64,000 nucleotides of DNA from JALYGK01 sp036259835 (GCA_036259835.1 DATABA010000031.1:1-64000); one strand, 5' to 3'. Numbered from the stretch's first letter, positions 33,928 to 42,204 are shown. Notes: generated by a model not told the origin, from the letters alone. A program made the numbers and translations.

Positions 33928-35139
33928 TCATCTCCTCGCTTGAGAACCGGCGTCGACCGGTGCCTCCCGAGCGGAGGGCTTCGCGAACCGAACGTCCAGT
34001 CGGCCGTCCTCGAAGTTCGCTTCCTGCACCTCCAACCGCTGCAGCGTCTGCGGCAGGATCATGTTTCTCTTGTACGACCCGACGCTGATGTACAGCTCGT
34101 CGGCCTTGCGGAACACGTCCAAGTCCGACCGTTCGACGAACGGCAACCGCAAGGAGAGAACGTACGAGCTGCCTCTCCGCCTGACGCGCATCGGTTCATC
34201 GCGGTGCAGGATGGAGGTCGGGTCGGTGTCGCCGTAGACCTCTCCCGCCATGTCGGCCAGAAGATCGAGTCCCACCATTTCGCGGTCGAACAACCGCGCC
34301 TTCAGGATCGGAACCGGCTCGAAGGACTCCATGATCATGGACAGGTGTTCGGCCTGGATCTCCTTCCACTTGCCGAAGTAGGGGTCCGACACCTCGGCCG
34401 GAATGATCCTGTTCACCACCACCGCGTCTGTTCGATAGCCGAACAGCGAGAGGTACGTGTAGGTCCGTCGCGCTTCGGCGATGACCATCTTCTCGGGGTT
34501 CACCACCAGGCGAACCGACGACATCCGATCGTTCGTCAGAAGCTGCCGCACGCCGTCCAGGTTGCGATGCAGTCGTTCAACCGCAGCGTAGATGCGGTCT
34601 TCGGCGATGGGCATGGTGGTGATGCGCGTGAGCAGCGGGCGAACGGTCTTCACGATGCGGCGTTCGACCGGAAAGATTCGCTCGATGTACCAGTTCATGA
34701 TCTCCGGGAGCGAGAGCAGCCGAAGCGTTTCCGCCGTGGGCGCGCAATCGATCACCAGGAGGTCGTACTTCCCTGAATCCACGTGCTGCTTGACGTCGAT
34801 CAGGCTGAAGATCTCGTCCAGCCCGGGAATGACCGAGAGCTCCTCCGCTTCGATCGCGTCGACGCCCGCCCAATTCAGCCAGGAGATCACGAACTCCTGA
34901 ATCTCCCGCCAGTTCGCCTCCAGCCGATCCTGGGCGTCGATCTGCTCGGCCCAGAGGTTCGGCGCGATCTCCTGGGCGCTCGACGAGAGCGGGATGTCGA
35001 ATGAGTCGGCCAGCGAGTGGGCGGGGTCCGTGCTGATGACGATGGTTCGTTTGCCCGACATCGCGGCCCGGACTGCGGTGGACGCGGCAACGGTGGTCTT
35101 GCCGACCCCGCCCTTGCCGGTGAACAGGAGGATCCGCAC
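33928..35139 (-). CDS. ArsA/Get3-type ATPase
   Basis: 403-aa P-loop ATPase. The deviant Walker A is 'FTGKGGVGKTTVAASTAVRA' (residues 5-24); 'VISTDPAHSLADSFDIPL' is the switch-I/A-loop block and 'YDLLVIDCAPTAETLRLLSL' the Walker B/switch-II region. The C-terminal ~90 residues ('RRGSSYVLSLRLPFV...') form a small beta-rich domain like the alpha-crystallin-like tail of bacterial ArsA homologs. No Cys-rich arsenite site is obvious. GTG 35139 starts at the family N-terminus ('RILLFTGKGG'); TTG 35145 is in frame. In Actinobacteria such ATPases sit beside SRPBCC and ROK glucokinase genes, as here; function unknown. Confidence 0.85.
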   Translation of the reverse strand: MRILLFTGKGGVGKTTVAASTAVRAAMSGKRTIVISTDPAHSLADSFDIPLSSSAQEIAPNLWAEQIDAQDRLEANWREIQEFVISWLNWAGVDAIEAEELSVIPGLDEIFSLIDVKQHVDSGKYDLLVIDCAPTAETLRLLSLPEIMNWYIERIFPVERRIVKTVRPLLTRITTMPIAEDRIYAAVERLHRNLDGVRQLLTNDRMSSVRLVVNPEKMVIAEARRTYTYLSLFGYRTDAVVVNRIIPAEVSDPYFGKWKEIQAEHLSMIMESFEPVPILKARLFDREMVGLDLLADMAGEVYGDTDPTSILHRDEPMRVRRRGSSYVLSLRLPFVERSDLDVFRKADELYISVGSYKRNMILPQTLQRLEVQEANFEDGRLDVRFAKPSAREAPVDAGSQARR

Positions 35140-35187
35140 GACCAAAGAGCCTACTGAAAAGGGTGAGGGAGCCGGTTTCTCGGCTGC

Positions 35188-35628
35188 TTAGCGGCCCTCC
35201 ACCCGCTTCTTCAGGCCGCCGAGGGCCGTGCCGACGATCATTCGCTCCGCCTGCTTTCGAACCATCCCCGGCAGCTTCACGCCCGCCTCGACGGTCATCC
35301 GGTACGTCACATGAGTCCCGTCGTCGGTCTCCTCGAGCTCGTATTCGCCCTTGAGGCTCTTTACGGCGCCGGATGCGTCCTTTGACGTCCACGACAACCC
35401 GCCGTTCTTCGCCTTGTACTTGTAGGTCAGGGTGTAGCTGGCGTTGAAGCCCATCTGTCCGACTTCCATGAAGACCTCGCTCGGGCGGCCCTGTGAATCG
35501 GTCTTCTTCACCTCCACCTTCTTCACTCCCTGCGCCCAGTCGGGATACGACTCGAAGTCCGTGATGACCTCGAGGACCTCCTCCGCCGTGGCGTTGATGT
35601 CGATGTCGCCTTCGGTCTGCTCGGCCAT
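35188..35628 (-). CDS. SRPBCC-family protein (polyketide cyclase/CoxG-like)
   Basis: 146-aa START-like domain. 'DIDINATAEEVLEVITDFES' and 'YPDWAQGVKKVEV' are the usual opening strands; a central 'KNGGLSWTSKDASGAVKSLK' and 'THVTYRMTVEAGVKLPG' follow. It binds a hydrophobic ligand or lipid in relatives. ATG 35628 follows GGAAGGGA by about 6 nt and is preferred to GTG 35634. It lies 48 nt before arsA-like on the same strand. Confidence 0.82.
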   Translation of the reverse strand: MAEQTEGDIDINATAEEVLEVITDFESYPDWAQGVKKVEVKKTDSQGRPSEVFMEVGQMGFNASYTLTYKYKAKNGGLSWTSKDASGAVKSLKGEYELEETDDGTHVTYRMTVEAGVKLPGMVRKQAERMIVGTALGGLKKRVEGR

Positions 35629-35648
35629 GGACACTCCCTTCCGTCGAC

Positions 35649-36416
35649 CTAGTCGGCCACCTCGATCGTGAAACCCCGGCCCGTTGCCTGGAAGTGGCCG
35701 ACGTTCACGAACTCTGTCCCGTGGATCATGCCTCGATTGACAAGCGGCTGATGAACGTGCCCGAACAACGCATACCTCGGCCGGTGCTGCTGCGCGTACG
35801 CGATCAGGGCGACCGATCCGGGCTCGAACTTCCTGGCAACGACGTCGTAGGTGTACCAGGGAATCCTGGGCGGCATGTGGGTGCAGATCACGTCAACCCG
35901 GCCGACTTGTTCGAACTTCGCCTCGTATTCCGCGTCCGACACTTCTCCCGGGATGCCAAGGGGCGTTTGCACGCCGCCCCCGACGAACCCGAAAGTGGTG
36001 TCGCCGACCCGCACGCTCTCGCCATCAACGAATCGCACGCGCTCGGGCAGCGACGCGCGCAAAACATCGGGAACGTCCACGTTCCCGAACGTCACGTAGG
36101 TGCGGTCGGGAAGCGCCTCGAAGACCTGCTCGTATTGCCGTCGCGCCAACTCCAGGAATCGGGCCCGGAAATCGAAGTCCGGCGCGGTGCTCCGCCGAAT
36201 CGCCGCTCTAGCCTCGTCGAATTTCCCTCTGGATCGCAGGTCGGCCGCTTTCGCCACCGGTTCGCGCCCGAAGACCTCGACCAGGATCCCGTCCATCGTG
36301 CGGTAGTCGAGAACGTTGATGAGATCGCCCAGAACGAGCAGGACGTCGCACTCGCGGGCGATTGGCTGGATGTGCTCGACCGCTCCGTGAAGGTCCGAGA
36401 TCGCGGTCACCCGCAC
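35649..36416 (-). CDS. Metallophosphoesterase (calcineurin-like)
   Basis: 255-aa phosphoesterase with the metal motifs in order: 'VTAISDLHGAVEHIQ' (D-x-H), 'VLLVLGDLINVLDY' (GDxx), 'YVTFGNVDVPDV' (GNxD in place of GNHD), 'VDVICTHMPPRIP' (TH) and 'RYALFGHVHQPLVN' (GHxH). The first motif starts two residues after GTG 36416, so that start is chosen; the longer frame overlaps the divergent HAD gene. Substrate unknown. Confidence 0.86.
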   Translation of the reverse strand: MRVTAISDLHGAVEHIQPIARECDVLLVLGDLINVLDYRTMDGILVEVFGREPVAKAADLRSRGKFDEARAAIRRSTAPDFDFRARFLELARRQYEQVFEALPDRTYVTFGNVDVPDVLRASLPERVRFVDGESVRVGDTTFGFVGGGVQTPLGIPGEVSDAEYEAKFEQVGRVDVICTHMPPRIPWYTYDVVARKFEPGSVALIAYAQQHRPRYALFGHVHQPLVNRGMIHGTEFVNVGHFQATGRGFTIEVAD

Positions 36417-36441
36417 GCCGAGGAGGGTAGCATCCGCCGTC

Positions 36442-37209
36442 GTGACTCCCAGCGACGGCCCGGTTCGAGGGATTCTCTTCGATTTCGGCCACACGCTCGT
36501 GGATTTCCAACGAACTCAGGAAGCGCTTCACGCGGCGTACGAACAGATCAGAGCTCGCATCGAGGCGGTCGCGTACATGGAGGTTCCTGAGCTATTGGAT
36601 CTGGTGGAGCGAGTCGCCGGCGGCGTTGATCGCCTGGTGGAGCAGTCCTACGAGGAGCGAAGGTTGCAAGAGCTGGACCAGGCCCAGCTGCTTCGCGATT
36701 CGTTCGCGACGATCGGATTCGACCTCCCGGACGACGTTCTCGAGCACATCGTGCACCTCGATCACTCGGCATACTCGAATTCGCTCACTGTTACACCGGA
36801 CGTGATGTCAACACTCGAGGACCTTCACGCTCGCGGATACCGAATGGGACTCGTGTCGAACCTCTCGCTGCGTCCGGCGCTCGTCAGGCAGGATCTCGAT
36901 CGACTCGGCCTCGCTCGGTTCCTCGAAGCCACCGTTTTCTCGAGCGAGATCGGATATCGAAAGCCGGATCCTCGAATCTTTCAGACCGCCTTGGAGCGGC
37001 TGGAGTCAGATCCGGCAGAAACCGTGTTCGTTGGTGACCGGCTGCTTGACGACATAAGCGGCGCGCGTGCAGTCGGAATGCGAGGGGTGCAGACCCGACA
37101 GTTCAGGCAGGAAGAGAACCCCGAGGTCGTTCCCGACGGCGTTATCGAGCACCTCAAGGAGCTTCCCGGCGTGCTCGAGCGGTGGCCCGGTCCTCGAACA
37201 CGGTCCTGA
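36442..37209 (+). CDS. HAD-superfamily hydrolase with altered motif I
   Basis: 255-aa Rossmann-fold HAD protein with a helical cap (about residues 30-105). Motif I reads 'ILFDFGHTLVDF': the nucleophile Asp is present but the second Asp of DxD is Gly. Motif II is 'MGLVSNLSLRP', motif III Lys in 'GYRKPDPRIF' and motif IV 'VFVGDRLLDDISGARAVGM'. Loss of the general acid/base Asp occurs in some HAD groups and may change the reaction. It begins 25 nt after the divergent phosphoesterase start and overlaps the convergent SRPBCC gene by 56 bp. Confidence 0.83.
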   Translation: MTPSDGPVRGILFDFGHTLVDFQRTQEALHAAYEQIRARIEAVAYMEVPELLDLVERVAGGVDRLVEQSYEERRLQELDQAQLLRDSFATIGFDLPDDVLEHIVHLDHSAYSNSLTVTPDVMSTLEDLHARGYRMGLVSNLSLRPALVRQDLDRLGLARFLEATVFSSEIGYRKPDPRIFQTALERLESDPAETVFVGDRLLDDISGARAVGMRGVQTRQFRQEENPEVVPDGVIEHLKELPGVLERWPGPRTRS

Positions 37210-37624
37210 GCGCCACGAGGCCGTTTCGAATCGCCGACCGGTAGGCTCGCTCGCGCCGATTCCACCGACGCGGACGAGTGGCGAGCCTCAGAAGGCCGTT
37301 GACGACGGTTCCTTCCTTGGAGGGTTCCAGGAACCACTCCAGCACTCCATCCACGTCGCCGGCCATCTGGATGATCACCCCGACTCCTGGGCGCTTCCCT
37401 GCGACGGAAGCCTTCACCCGACCCAGCGCGGGAAGCGTCAGCGTGACGTGTCGTTCGGTCTCACGTTCATCTATCCGGATGTCGCTCCACCACGACGGAT
37501 ACGTGGGAAGGCTTTCGACAATCCGATAGACGTCTTCCGGCGGTCCGGGAACCCAGCCTCGGTCGTGAACGGAGACTTCAGGCGCATACGGTTCGGCGGG
37601 AGTGGAAGGTCGCCCGTAATCCAT
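37154..37624 (-). CDS. SRPBCC-family protein
   Basis: 156-aa START-like protein: 'VSVHDRGWVPGPPEDVYRIV' followed by 'SLPTYPSWWSDIRIDERE' and 'VGVIIQMAGDVDGVLEWFLE'. These correspond to the first helix-grip strands of polyketide-cyclase/dehydrase-like proteins. Its last 56 bp overlap the end of the HAD gene on the other strand. It directly follows the PimB-like glycosyltransferase gene (7 nt). Ligand unknown. Confidence 0.78.
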   Translation of the reverse strand: MDYGRPSTPAEPYAPEVSVHDRGWVPGPPEDVYRIVESLPTYPSWWSDIRIDERETERHVTLTLPALGRVKASVAGKRPGVGVIIQMAGDVDGVLEWFLEPSKEGTVVNGLLRLATRPRRWNRRERAYRSAIRNGLVALRTVFEDRATARARREAP

Positions 37625-37631
37625 CAGGCGC

Positions 37632-38762
37632 TCACCGCGCGGCTTGGGTGAGGATCGCGCTCAGCTTCTCGGCCGCGATCGGCCAGGTGAACTCGTTCTC
37701 CGCCCGCGCCCGGCCTGCGGAGCCCATCCGATTGGCGGCTTCCCGGTCGCTTAGCAGCTGGGCAATGGCGAGCGCCACGGCTTTCGGTTCGCGGCCCTCC
37801 ACGAGGAGTCCTGTTTCCTCGTCGGCAACGGCTTCGTCGGCTCCTCCCGACCGCCCCGCAACCACAGCCTTGCCCGTCGCCGCAGCCTCCAGGAAGACGA
37901 TCCCGAAGCCCTCCACTTCCAGACCGCCCCACCTGGATCGGCACGGCATGGCGAAGACGTCGGCCGCCGCGTAGTACTGCGGAGCGTCTTCGTCGCTGAC
38001 CTCTCCGACGAAGACGACGGAGCCGGACGGGGCACGGGCGGCCTCTGCCTCGAGCTTCGGGCGGTATGGACCGCCCCCCGCCAGAACGAGAACCGCCTCG
38101 GGAACGAGCCTGCGAATGAACTCCATCGAGCGGATGAGGATGTCCTGCCCTTTTCGGGGCACGAGCCGGGACACGCACACGATCATGGGACTCGCGTCGA
38201 GCCCCCAGCCGTCGCGTACCGGCGTCCCATCCACCGAAGGAGCGAACCGGTCCACATCCACGCCGGGATACAGAACGCTCAAGGGAACATGAGCGGGCAC
38301 AGCAGTTCTGATAGCTCGGGCGGTGTACCGGCTCACAGCTGTGACCGCTCGCGCGTGGTGAAGCGCCTTTCGAAGCGCCGCGGACAGCGCCGGGACTCGC
38401 GCGACCCACGCTTCCACCCCATGCGTCAGCACGGCGTACGGAAGGCCCCGAGAGGCGAGATTCGGACCGATCAGCGGGAGGGGGAACCCGTGTCCGAACA
38501 GGACGACGTCCGCCCGATGCTCCCGAACCAGCGACCGAACACGCCGGGCAAGATCGGACGAGGGCGAGACGAACGAGGACGGCCAGCGGTGAACGGCGAA
38601 GGGCTGCCCTTCATCGTGTTCCCGCCATCCCGCCCAGTTCGGAGCGAGGACCGCGACACGGTCGTGTGGAAGGTGGCGGACCAGGTTCCACACATACTGC
38701 TGCACCCCACCAACGCGCGGCGGGAAATCGTTCGTCACGACCAGCACTCTTGGAACGTCCAT
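37632..38762 (-). CDS. GT4 glycosyltransferase, PimB-like mannosyltransferase
   Basis: 376-aa GT-B enzyme. 'VLVVTNDFPPRVGGVQQYVW' at the N-terminus, 'VLYPGVDVDRFAP', 'SRLVPRKGQDILIRSMEFI' and 'CRSRWGGLEVEGFGIVFLEA' (about residues 278-297, with the E-x7-E pair) closely follow the arrangement in corynebacterial/mycobacterial PimB', which adds a second mannose to phosphatidylinositol mannoside. The donor would then be GDP-mannose and the site the inner membrane face. Assignment to PimB' rather than another GT4 mannosyltransferase is by pattern only. Confidence 0.85.
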   Translation of the reverse strand: MDVPRVLVVTNDFPPRVGGVQQYVWNLVRHLPHDRVAVLAPNWAGWREHDEGQPFAVHRWPSSFVSPSSDLARRVRSLVREHRADVVLFGHGFPLPLIGPNLASRGLPYAVLTHGVEAWVARVPALSAALRKALHHARAVTAVSRYTARAIRTAVPAHVPLSVLYPGVDVDRFAPSVDGTPVRDGWGLDASPMIVCVSRLVPRKGQDILIRSMEFIRRLVPEAVLVLAGGGPYRPKLEAEAARAPSGSVVFVGEVSDEDAPQYYAAADVFAMPCRSRWGGLEVEGFGIVFLEAAATGKAVVAGRSGGADEAVADEETGLLVEGREPKAVALAIAQLLSDREAANRMGSAGRARAENEFTWPIAAEKLSAILTQAAR

Positions 38763-38767
38763 CCGGC

Positions 38768-39922
38768 TCAGACGGTGCCGTCGGCACGCAGAGCATCCAT
38801 ACCGGCGCCGTCCACGCCGAGCGCTGCCAGGACATCGCCGGTGTGTTCGCCGAGCCTCGGTGCGGGCTTGAGGGCGGTTTGCGGTAGCCCCGACATCTTC
38901 AGCGGAGGACCTGGTCCGACGGGTTGGCCGTCGATCTCGGCAACCATCCCCCGGTGCCGCACCTGAGGATCCGCGAGCGCCTCTCCGAGGTCATTCACCG
39001 GTCCGACGCATGACGGCACGTCGCGAAATTCATCCAGCCACTCGGCGCGATTACGCGTGGCGAAGATCTCCTGCAGGCGGTCTCCCATTTCCGCTTGGCG
39101 CTCAGGCGCGGCGTACTGGTCGGGGATCAGCTCCGGACACCTGAGCCTGTTGCACAATGCTTCCCAGAACTGCGGTTCGAGCGCGCCCACGGTGAGATAG
39201 CCGCCGTCGCCTGCTCGGTAGACCCGATAACACGCGTAGCCCCCGGTTAGAGACGCCATTCCTCGTTCGGGCGCCATTCCCGTTGCCAGGTATTCGCCCG
39301 CATGGATCGATAGCCACGAAACGACTCCGTCGAGCATTGACGTGTCAATGAAGCGTCCCTGTCTGCTCCTGGGTCGGTCCAGCAAGGCGGCCAGGATCCC
39401 CACCGCCGCGAGCATCCCTCCTCCGCCGAGGTCTCCCACCTGAACTCCAGGGACGACAGGTGGCCCGCCCGGCGCGCCGGTCATCGAAAGGACCCCGCCG
39501 TATCCCAGGTAGTTGATGTCGTGTCCCACCAGGTCGCGGTACGGCCCGTCCTGCCCGTACCCGGTAATGGCGCAGTACACGAGCTGCGGGTTCGCCTCGG
39601 ACAACGCTTCGTATCCCACACCGAGACGCGCCATCACTCCGGGGCGGAAGCTCTCGACCAGGACGTCGGCGCGTGAGGCGAGCTTCCGCAGCAGCGAAAC
39701 ACCGTCTGGGTTCTTGAGGTTCAGGGTTATGGAGCGCTTCCCTCTGTTCAGCGCCCGGTGGGCGGCGCTCTCCCCCTCCACCAACGGAGGAGTCCACCGG
39801 ATGTAGTCGCCCCTGGCGGGCTCCTCGACCTTGATCACGTCGGCTCCGAGATCGGCCAGGAGCAACGTGCAGTAGCCGCCAGGCAAGAGCCGGGTGAGAT
39901 CCAGAATCGTGATCCCAGCCAG
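38768..39922 (-). CDS. CaiB/BaiF-family protein, alpha-methylacyl-CoA racemase type (CTG start?)
   Basis: About 384-aa class III CoA-transferase-family protein. Residues matching the racemase triad are visible: His in 'LVGHDINYLGYGG', Asp in 'VQVGDLGGGGMLAAVG' and Glu in 'VGALEPQFWEAL'; this favours alpha-methylacyl-CoA racemase over a CoA-transferase. The conserved start of the family, 'AGITILDLTRLLPGGYCTLL', begins upstream of the first canonical codon (TTG 39886, the Leu before 'PGGY'). No ATG, GTG or TTG occurs between that point and the in-frame stop; CTG 39922 is the best candidate. It lies 5 nt before the PimB-like gene. Confidence 0.85.
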   Translation of the reverse strand: MAGITILDLTRLLPGGYCTLLLADLGADVIKVEEPARGDYIRWTPPLVEGESAAHRALNRGKRSITLNLKNPDGVSLLRKLASRADVLVESFRPGVMARLGVGYEALSEANPQLVYCAITGYGQDGPYRDLVGHDINYLGYGGVLSMTGAPGGPPVVPGVQVGDLGGGGMLAAVGILAALLDRPRSRQGRFIDTSMLDGVVSWLSIHAGEYLATGMAPERGMASLTGGYACYRVYRAGDGGYLTVGALEPQFWEALCNRLRCPELIPDQYAAPERQAEMGDRLQEIFATRNRAEWLDEFRDVPSCVGPVNDLGEALADPQVRHRGMVAEIDGQPVGPGPPLKMSGLPQTALKPAPRLGEHTGDVLAALGVDGAGMDALRADGTV

Positions 39923-39944
39923 CGGGGCGCCGGTCGGGTGCGCT

Positions 39945-40262
39945 TCAGGCCCCTCTCTGAAGCACCTTCAGCACTCCGGTGACGCCGAGCTTCTCCGCCA
40001 CTTGACCCTTCGCCCCCTCGACCAAGAACCTCTTGCCACGCTCCTGCGATTCCTTGAGCAGCGAAACCAGTGTGGCAACGCCGTAGCTGTCCATGAACGT
40101 GACTGGAGACAGGTCGACCCGAATCACCTTGACGCCATCATCCACGAAATGGTCTTCCAGGGCACGGCGCAATTGTTCGGCTCGAAAATGATGAGCCAGC
40201 TCCCCGCTCAGCTGGAGGAGGACCGAGTCTTCCGTCCGGGCAGCTATTCGGTACTGGACCAT
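39945..40262 (-). CDS. STAS-domain protein (anti-sigma-factor antagonist type)
   Basis: 105-aa STAS protein. 'VQYRIAARTEDSVLLQLSGE' opens the fold and 'VIRVDLSPVTFMDSYGVATL' (about residues 47-66) contains the D-S-x-G segment whose Ser is the phosphorylation site in SpoIIAA/RsbV proteins. 'GAKGQVAEKLGVTGVLKVLQ' closes it. ATG 40262 follows GGGAGCGGGA; the longer frame has no similarity. No partner anti-sigma kinase or sigma factor gene is adjacent. Confidence 0.83.
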   Translation of the reverse strand: MVQYRIAARTEDSVLLQLSGELAHHFRAEQLRRALEDHFVDDGVKVIRVDLSPVTFMDSYGVATLVSLLKESQERGKRFLVEGAKGQVAEKLGVTGVLKVLQRGA

Positions 40263-40490
40263 TCCCGCTCCCTTGCGGGGCGCAGAGTCAAGCCGCCGGC
40301 GCCGGACTCCCGCCACCGGCGAGGTCTAACTTCCCGCTTCCCGCGGTCCTTATGCGCTCGGGGCGCCAAAAAACCCGATTTCGTCACTTTGAGGTATGGA
40401 CGCCGAGCCGAGAAATTGGCAGGATGGCCCTTCTCAATCACGGCCTGCTCGAAGCGGTACTCACTCACGGCGAATGTGCAAGGGGGGATC
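40263..40490 (+). other. 228-bp divergent intergenic region, STAS gene/WhiB gene
   Basis: No gene or RNA motif seen. It must hold promoters for the STAS and WhiB genes, but I could not assign -10/-35 boxes with confidence. A TTGGCA occurs in it without a matching -10 at normal spacing, and an A6 run occurs upstream of that. Confidence 0.5.
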
Positions 40491-40823
40491 GTGGAACAGG
40501 ACGGCGCAGGGAGCCCCTGGTCTTTTGGCGAACAAGCGCTTAGGATGACCGGCGTGCCGAGCCCGGACATCGACCTGAAGACCCTTCCGAAGGACGTCAG
40601 CCCACCCGACTACTGGCAGGAACGCGCGGCCTGCTACGGCCTGGACGCGGAGGTCTTCTTCCCGACCACGGAGGAGGAAGCGGGGCTCGCCCTCTCGTAT
40701 TGCTCCGTCTGCCCTGTGAAGGAGCTCTGCCTGGCGTGGGCGCTCAAGAACGGCGAGCGCTACGGCGTATGGGGAGGCACCACGGAGCAGCAGCGGCGAC
40801 GGCTGATCCGCCACGTGGCCTGA
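40491..40823 (+). CDS. WhiB-family Fe-S transcriptional regulator
   Basis: 110-aa WhiB-like protein, a family found in Actinobacteria and their phages. The four cluster-binding Cys are in 'ERAACYGLDAEVFFPTTEEE' (one) and 'YCSVCPVKELCLAWAL' (C-x2-C-x5-C), followed by the turn 'YGVWGGTTEQQRRRL' and a basic tail. The [4Fe-4S] cluster senses redox state or NO, and the protein acts with the primary sigma factor. GTG 40491 has AGGGGGG upstream; ATG 40545 is a shorter alternative. The subfamily cannot be fixed by eye. The frame continuing far upstream is not coding. Confidence 0.92.
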   Translation: MEQDGAGSPWSFGEQALRMTGVPSPDIDLKTLPKDVSPPDYWQERAACYGLDAEVFFPTTEEEAGLALSYCSVCPVKELCLAWALKNGERYGVWGGTTEQQRRRLIRHVA

Positions 40824-40884
40824 GGCGACCACCCCACCCACCCCGCTCCGAACCAGCTCAGAGCCTGGTAGCGACCTCCGTTCC

Positions 40885-40890
40885 TATAAT
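40885..40890 (+). promoter_or_regulatory. -10 box (TATAAT) for leaderless thiolase mRNA
   Basis: A perfect TATAAT ends exactly 7 nt before GTG 40897. No ribosome site is present. Transcription should start on the start codon, giving a leaderless message. Confidence 0.65.
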
Positions 40891-40896
40891 CGATTG

Positions 40897-42072
40897 GTGA
40901 AGCGCGCAGTTATCGTCGAAGGAGCTCGGACTCCCGTGGGGCGCTTCCTCGGCTCCTTTTCCGAGCTCCCCGCGGTCGATCTCGGAATCAGGGCGACCAC
41001 GGCCGCTCTGGAACGAGCCGGCGTTCTGGTCTCTGAAGTAGACGAGCTCGTCTTCGGCCACGCCCGCCAAGCCGGAAACGGGCCGAATCCGGCGCGTCAA
41101 GTGGCCTTCCGGTCCGGCCTCGGCGAGGAAACCCCCGCGTTCACGGTGAACATGGCGTGCGGCTCGGGGATGAAGGCCATCCAGGTGGCTGCGGAACAGG
41201 TGATGCTCGGCAACGCCGAAGTTGTCGTGGCGGGCGGGCAGGAGAACATGACCCGAACCCCCTTCCTCCTCGACCGTATGCGGTTCGGATACCGGATGGG
41301 CAACGCCACCGTCTACGACGGGATGCAGCGAGACGGCTTCCTCGACCCACTCTGTGGCCTGATCATGGGCGAAACCGCGGAGAACCTTGCCCGGCGGTAC
41401 GAGATCCCTCGCGAAGAGCAGGATGAGTTCGCGCTCCGGTCACAACAGAAGGCCGAGGCCACCGCCGACCGCAGGGCCAAGGAGATCGTTCCCGTCGAGG
41501 CGCCCGGTCGAAAGGGCAGCATCGTCGTGGAGCGTGACGAGCATCCTCGGGGCGACACGTCCATGGAAGGCCTGAAGAAGCTGAAGCCGGTGTTCGACCC
41601 CGAATCGGGAACCATCACGGCGGGCAATTCATCCGGTATCACCGACGGCGCCGCAGCGCTCATCGTCATGTCGGAGGACCGGGCGAAGGCCGAGGGTCGC
41701 CAACCGTTGGCCCGAATCGTCGCCTACGCCAGCGTCGGCGTGGATCCCGCGTACATGGGCATCGGCGTCGTTCCAGCCACCCAGAAGGTCCTGGAGAAGA
41801 CCGGTCTGTCGATACAGGACTTCGAGGTCGTCGAGCTCAACGAAGCGTTCGCCGCTCAGGTCCTTGCCTGCGATCGCGAGCTGAAGCTGGACCACGACCG
41901 CCTCAATCCGAACGGCGGGGCCATCGCTTTGGGTCATCCGATCGGAATGACCGGCGCCCGGATCGTCCTCACCACCGCCTACGAAATGCGCGAGAAGGGC
42001 TACTCGCTCGGGCTCGCCACGCTGTGCATCTCCGGCGGGATGGGCATGGCCATGGTGCTGGAGAGGACCTAG
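40897..42072 (+). CDS. Acetyl-CoA acetyltransferase (thiolase)
   Basis: 391-aa thiolase II/fadA-type enzyme that condenses two acetyl-CoA or cleaves 3-ketoacyl-CoA. Active residues: nucleophile Cys in 'TVNMACGSGMKAI' (about residue 88), 'NEAFAAQVLA', His in 'ALGHPIGMTGAR' (about 349) and Cys in 'LCISGGMGMAM' (about 379). GTG 40897 begins the conserved 'KRAVIVEGARTPVG' and follows a TATAAT box at leaderless spacing; TTG 40894 is one codon earlier. No hydroxyacyl-CoA dehydrogenase is adjacent, so biosynthetic and degradative roles are both open. Confidence 0.93.
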   Translation: MKRAVIVEGARTPVGRFLGSFSELPAVDLGIRATTAALERAGVLVSEVDELVFGHARQAGNGPNPARQVAFRSGLGEETPAFTVNMACGSGMKAIQVAAEQVMLGNAEVVVAGGQENMTRTPFLLDRMRFGYRMGNATVYDGMQRDGFLDPLCGLIMGETAENLARRYEIPREEQDEFALRSQQKAEATADRRAKEIVPVEAPGRKGSIVVERDEHPRGDTSMEGLKKLKPVFDPESGTITAGNSSGITDGAAALIVMSEDRAKAEGRQPLARIVAYASVGVDPAYMGIGVVPATQKVLEKTGLSIQDFEVVELNEAFAAQVLACDRELKLDHDRLNPNGGAIALGHPIGMTGARIVLTTAYEMREKGYSLGLATLCISGGMGMAMVLERT

Positions 42073-42094
42073 ACGCTCTCGGAACCAGACCGGG

Positions 42095-42202
42095 TCAGCG
42101 AAGAACCCAGACCAGCGCGGCCGCGATCATCGCCAGCCCGAACAGGAAAAGCAGGACATCTCCGGCCTTGATCTTCCCGGGTTGCATCGGGTTGAAGCCC
42201 AT
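42095..42202 (-). CDS. 35-aa single-TM small protein
   Basis: ATG 42202 opens a frame reading 'MGFNPMQPGKIKAGDVLLFL' and then 'FGLAMIAAALVWVLR', one hydrophobic helix after a short polar head. It starts 2 nt after the stop of the 81-aa gene, so it is probably the last gene of the 43141-to-42095 operon. The upstream CTAGGG is a weak ribosome site. No family recognised. Confidence 0.45.
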   Translation of the reverse strand: MGFNPMQPGKIKAGDVLLFLFGLAMIAAALVWVLR

Positions 42203-42204
42203 CC

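Noticed and set aside
39894..40490. Upstream part of the long frame leading into WhiB
   Set aside because: Overlaps the STAS gene and intergenic DNA; WhiB proteins are about 80-130 aa and a good ribosome site precedes GTG 40491.
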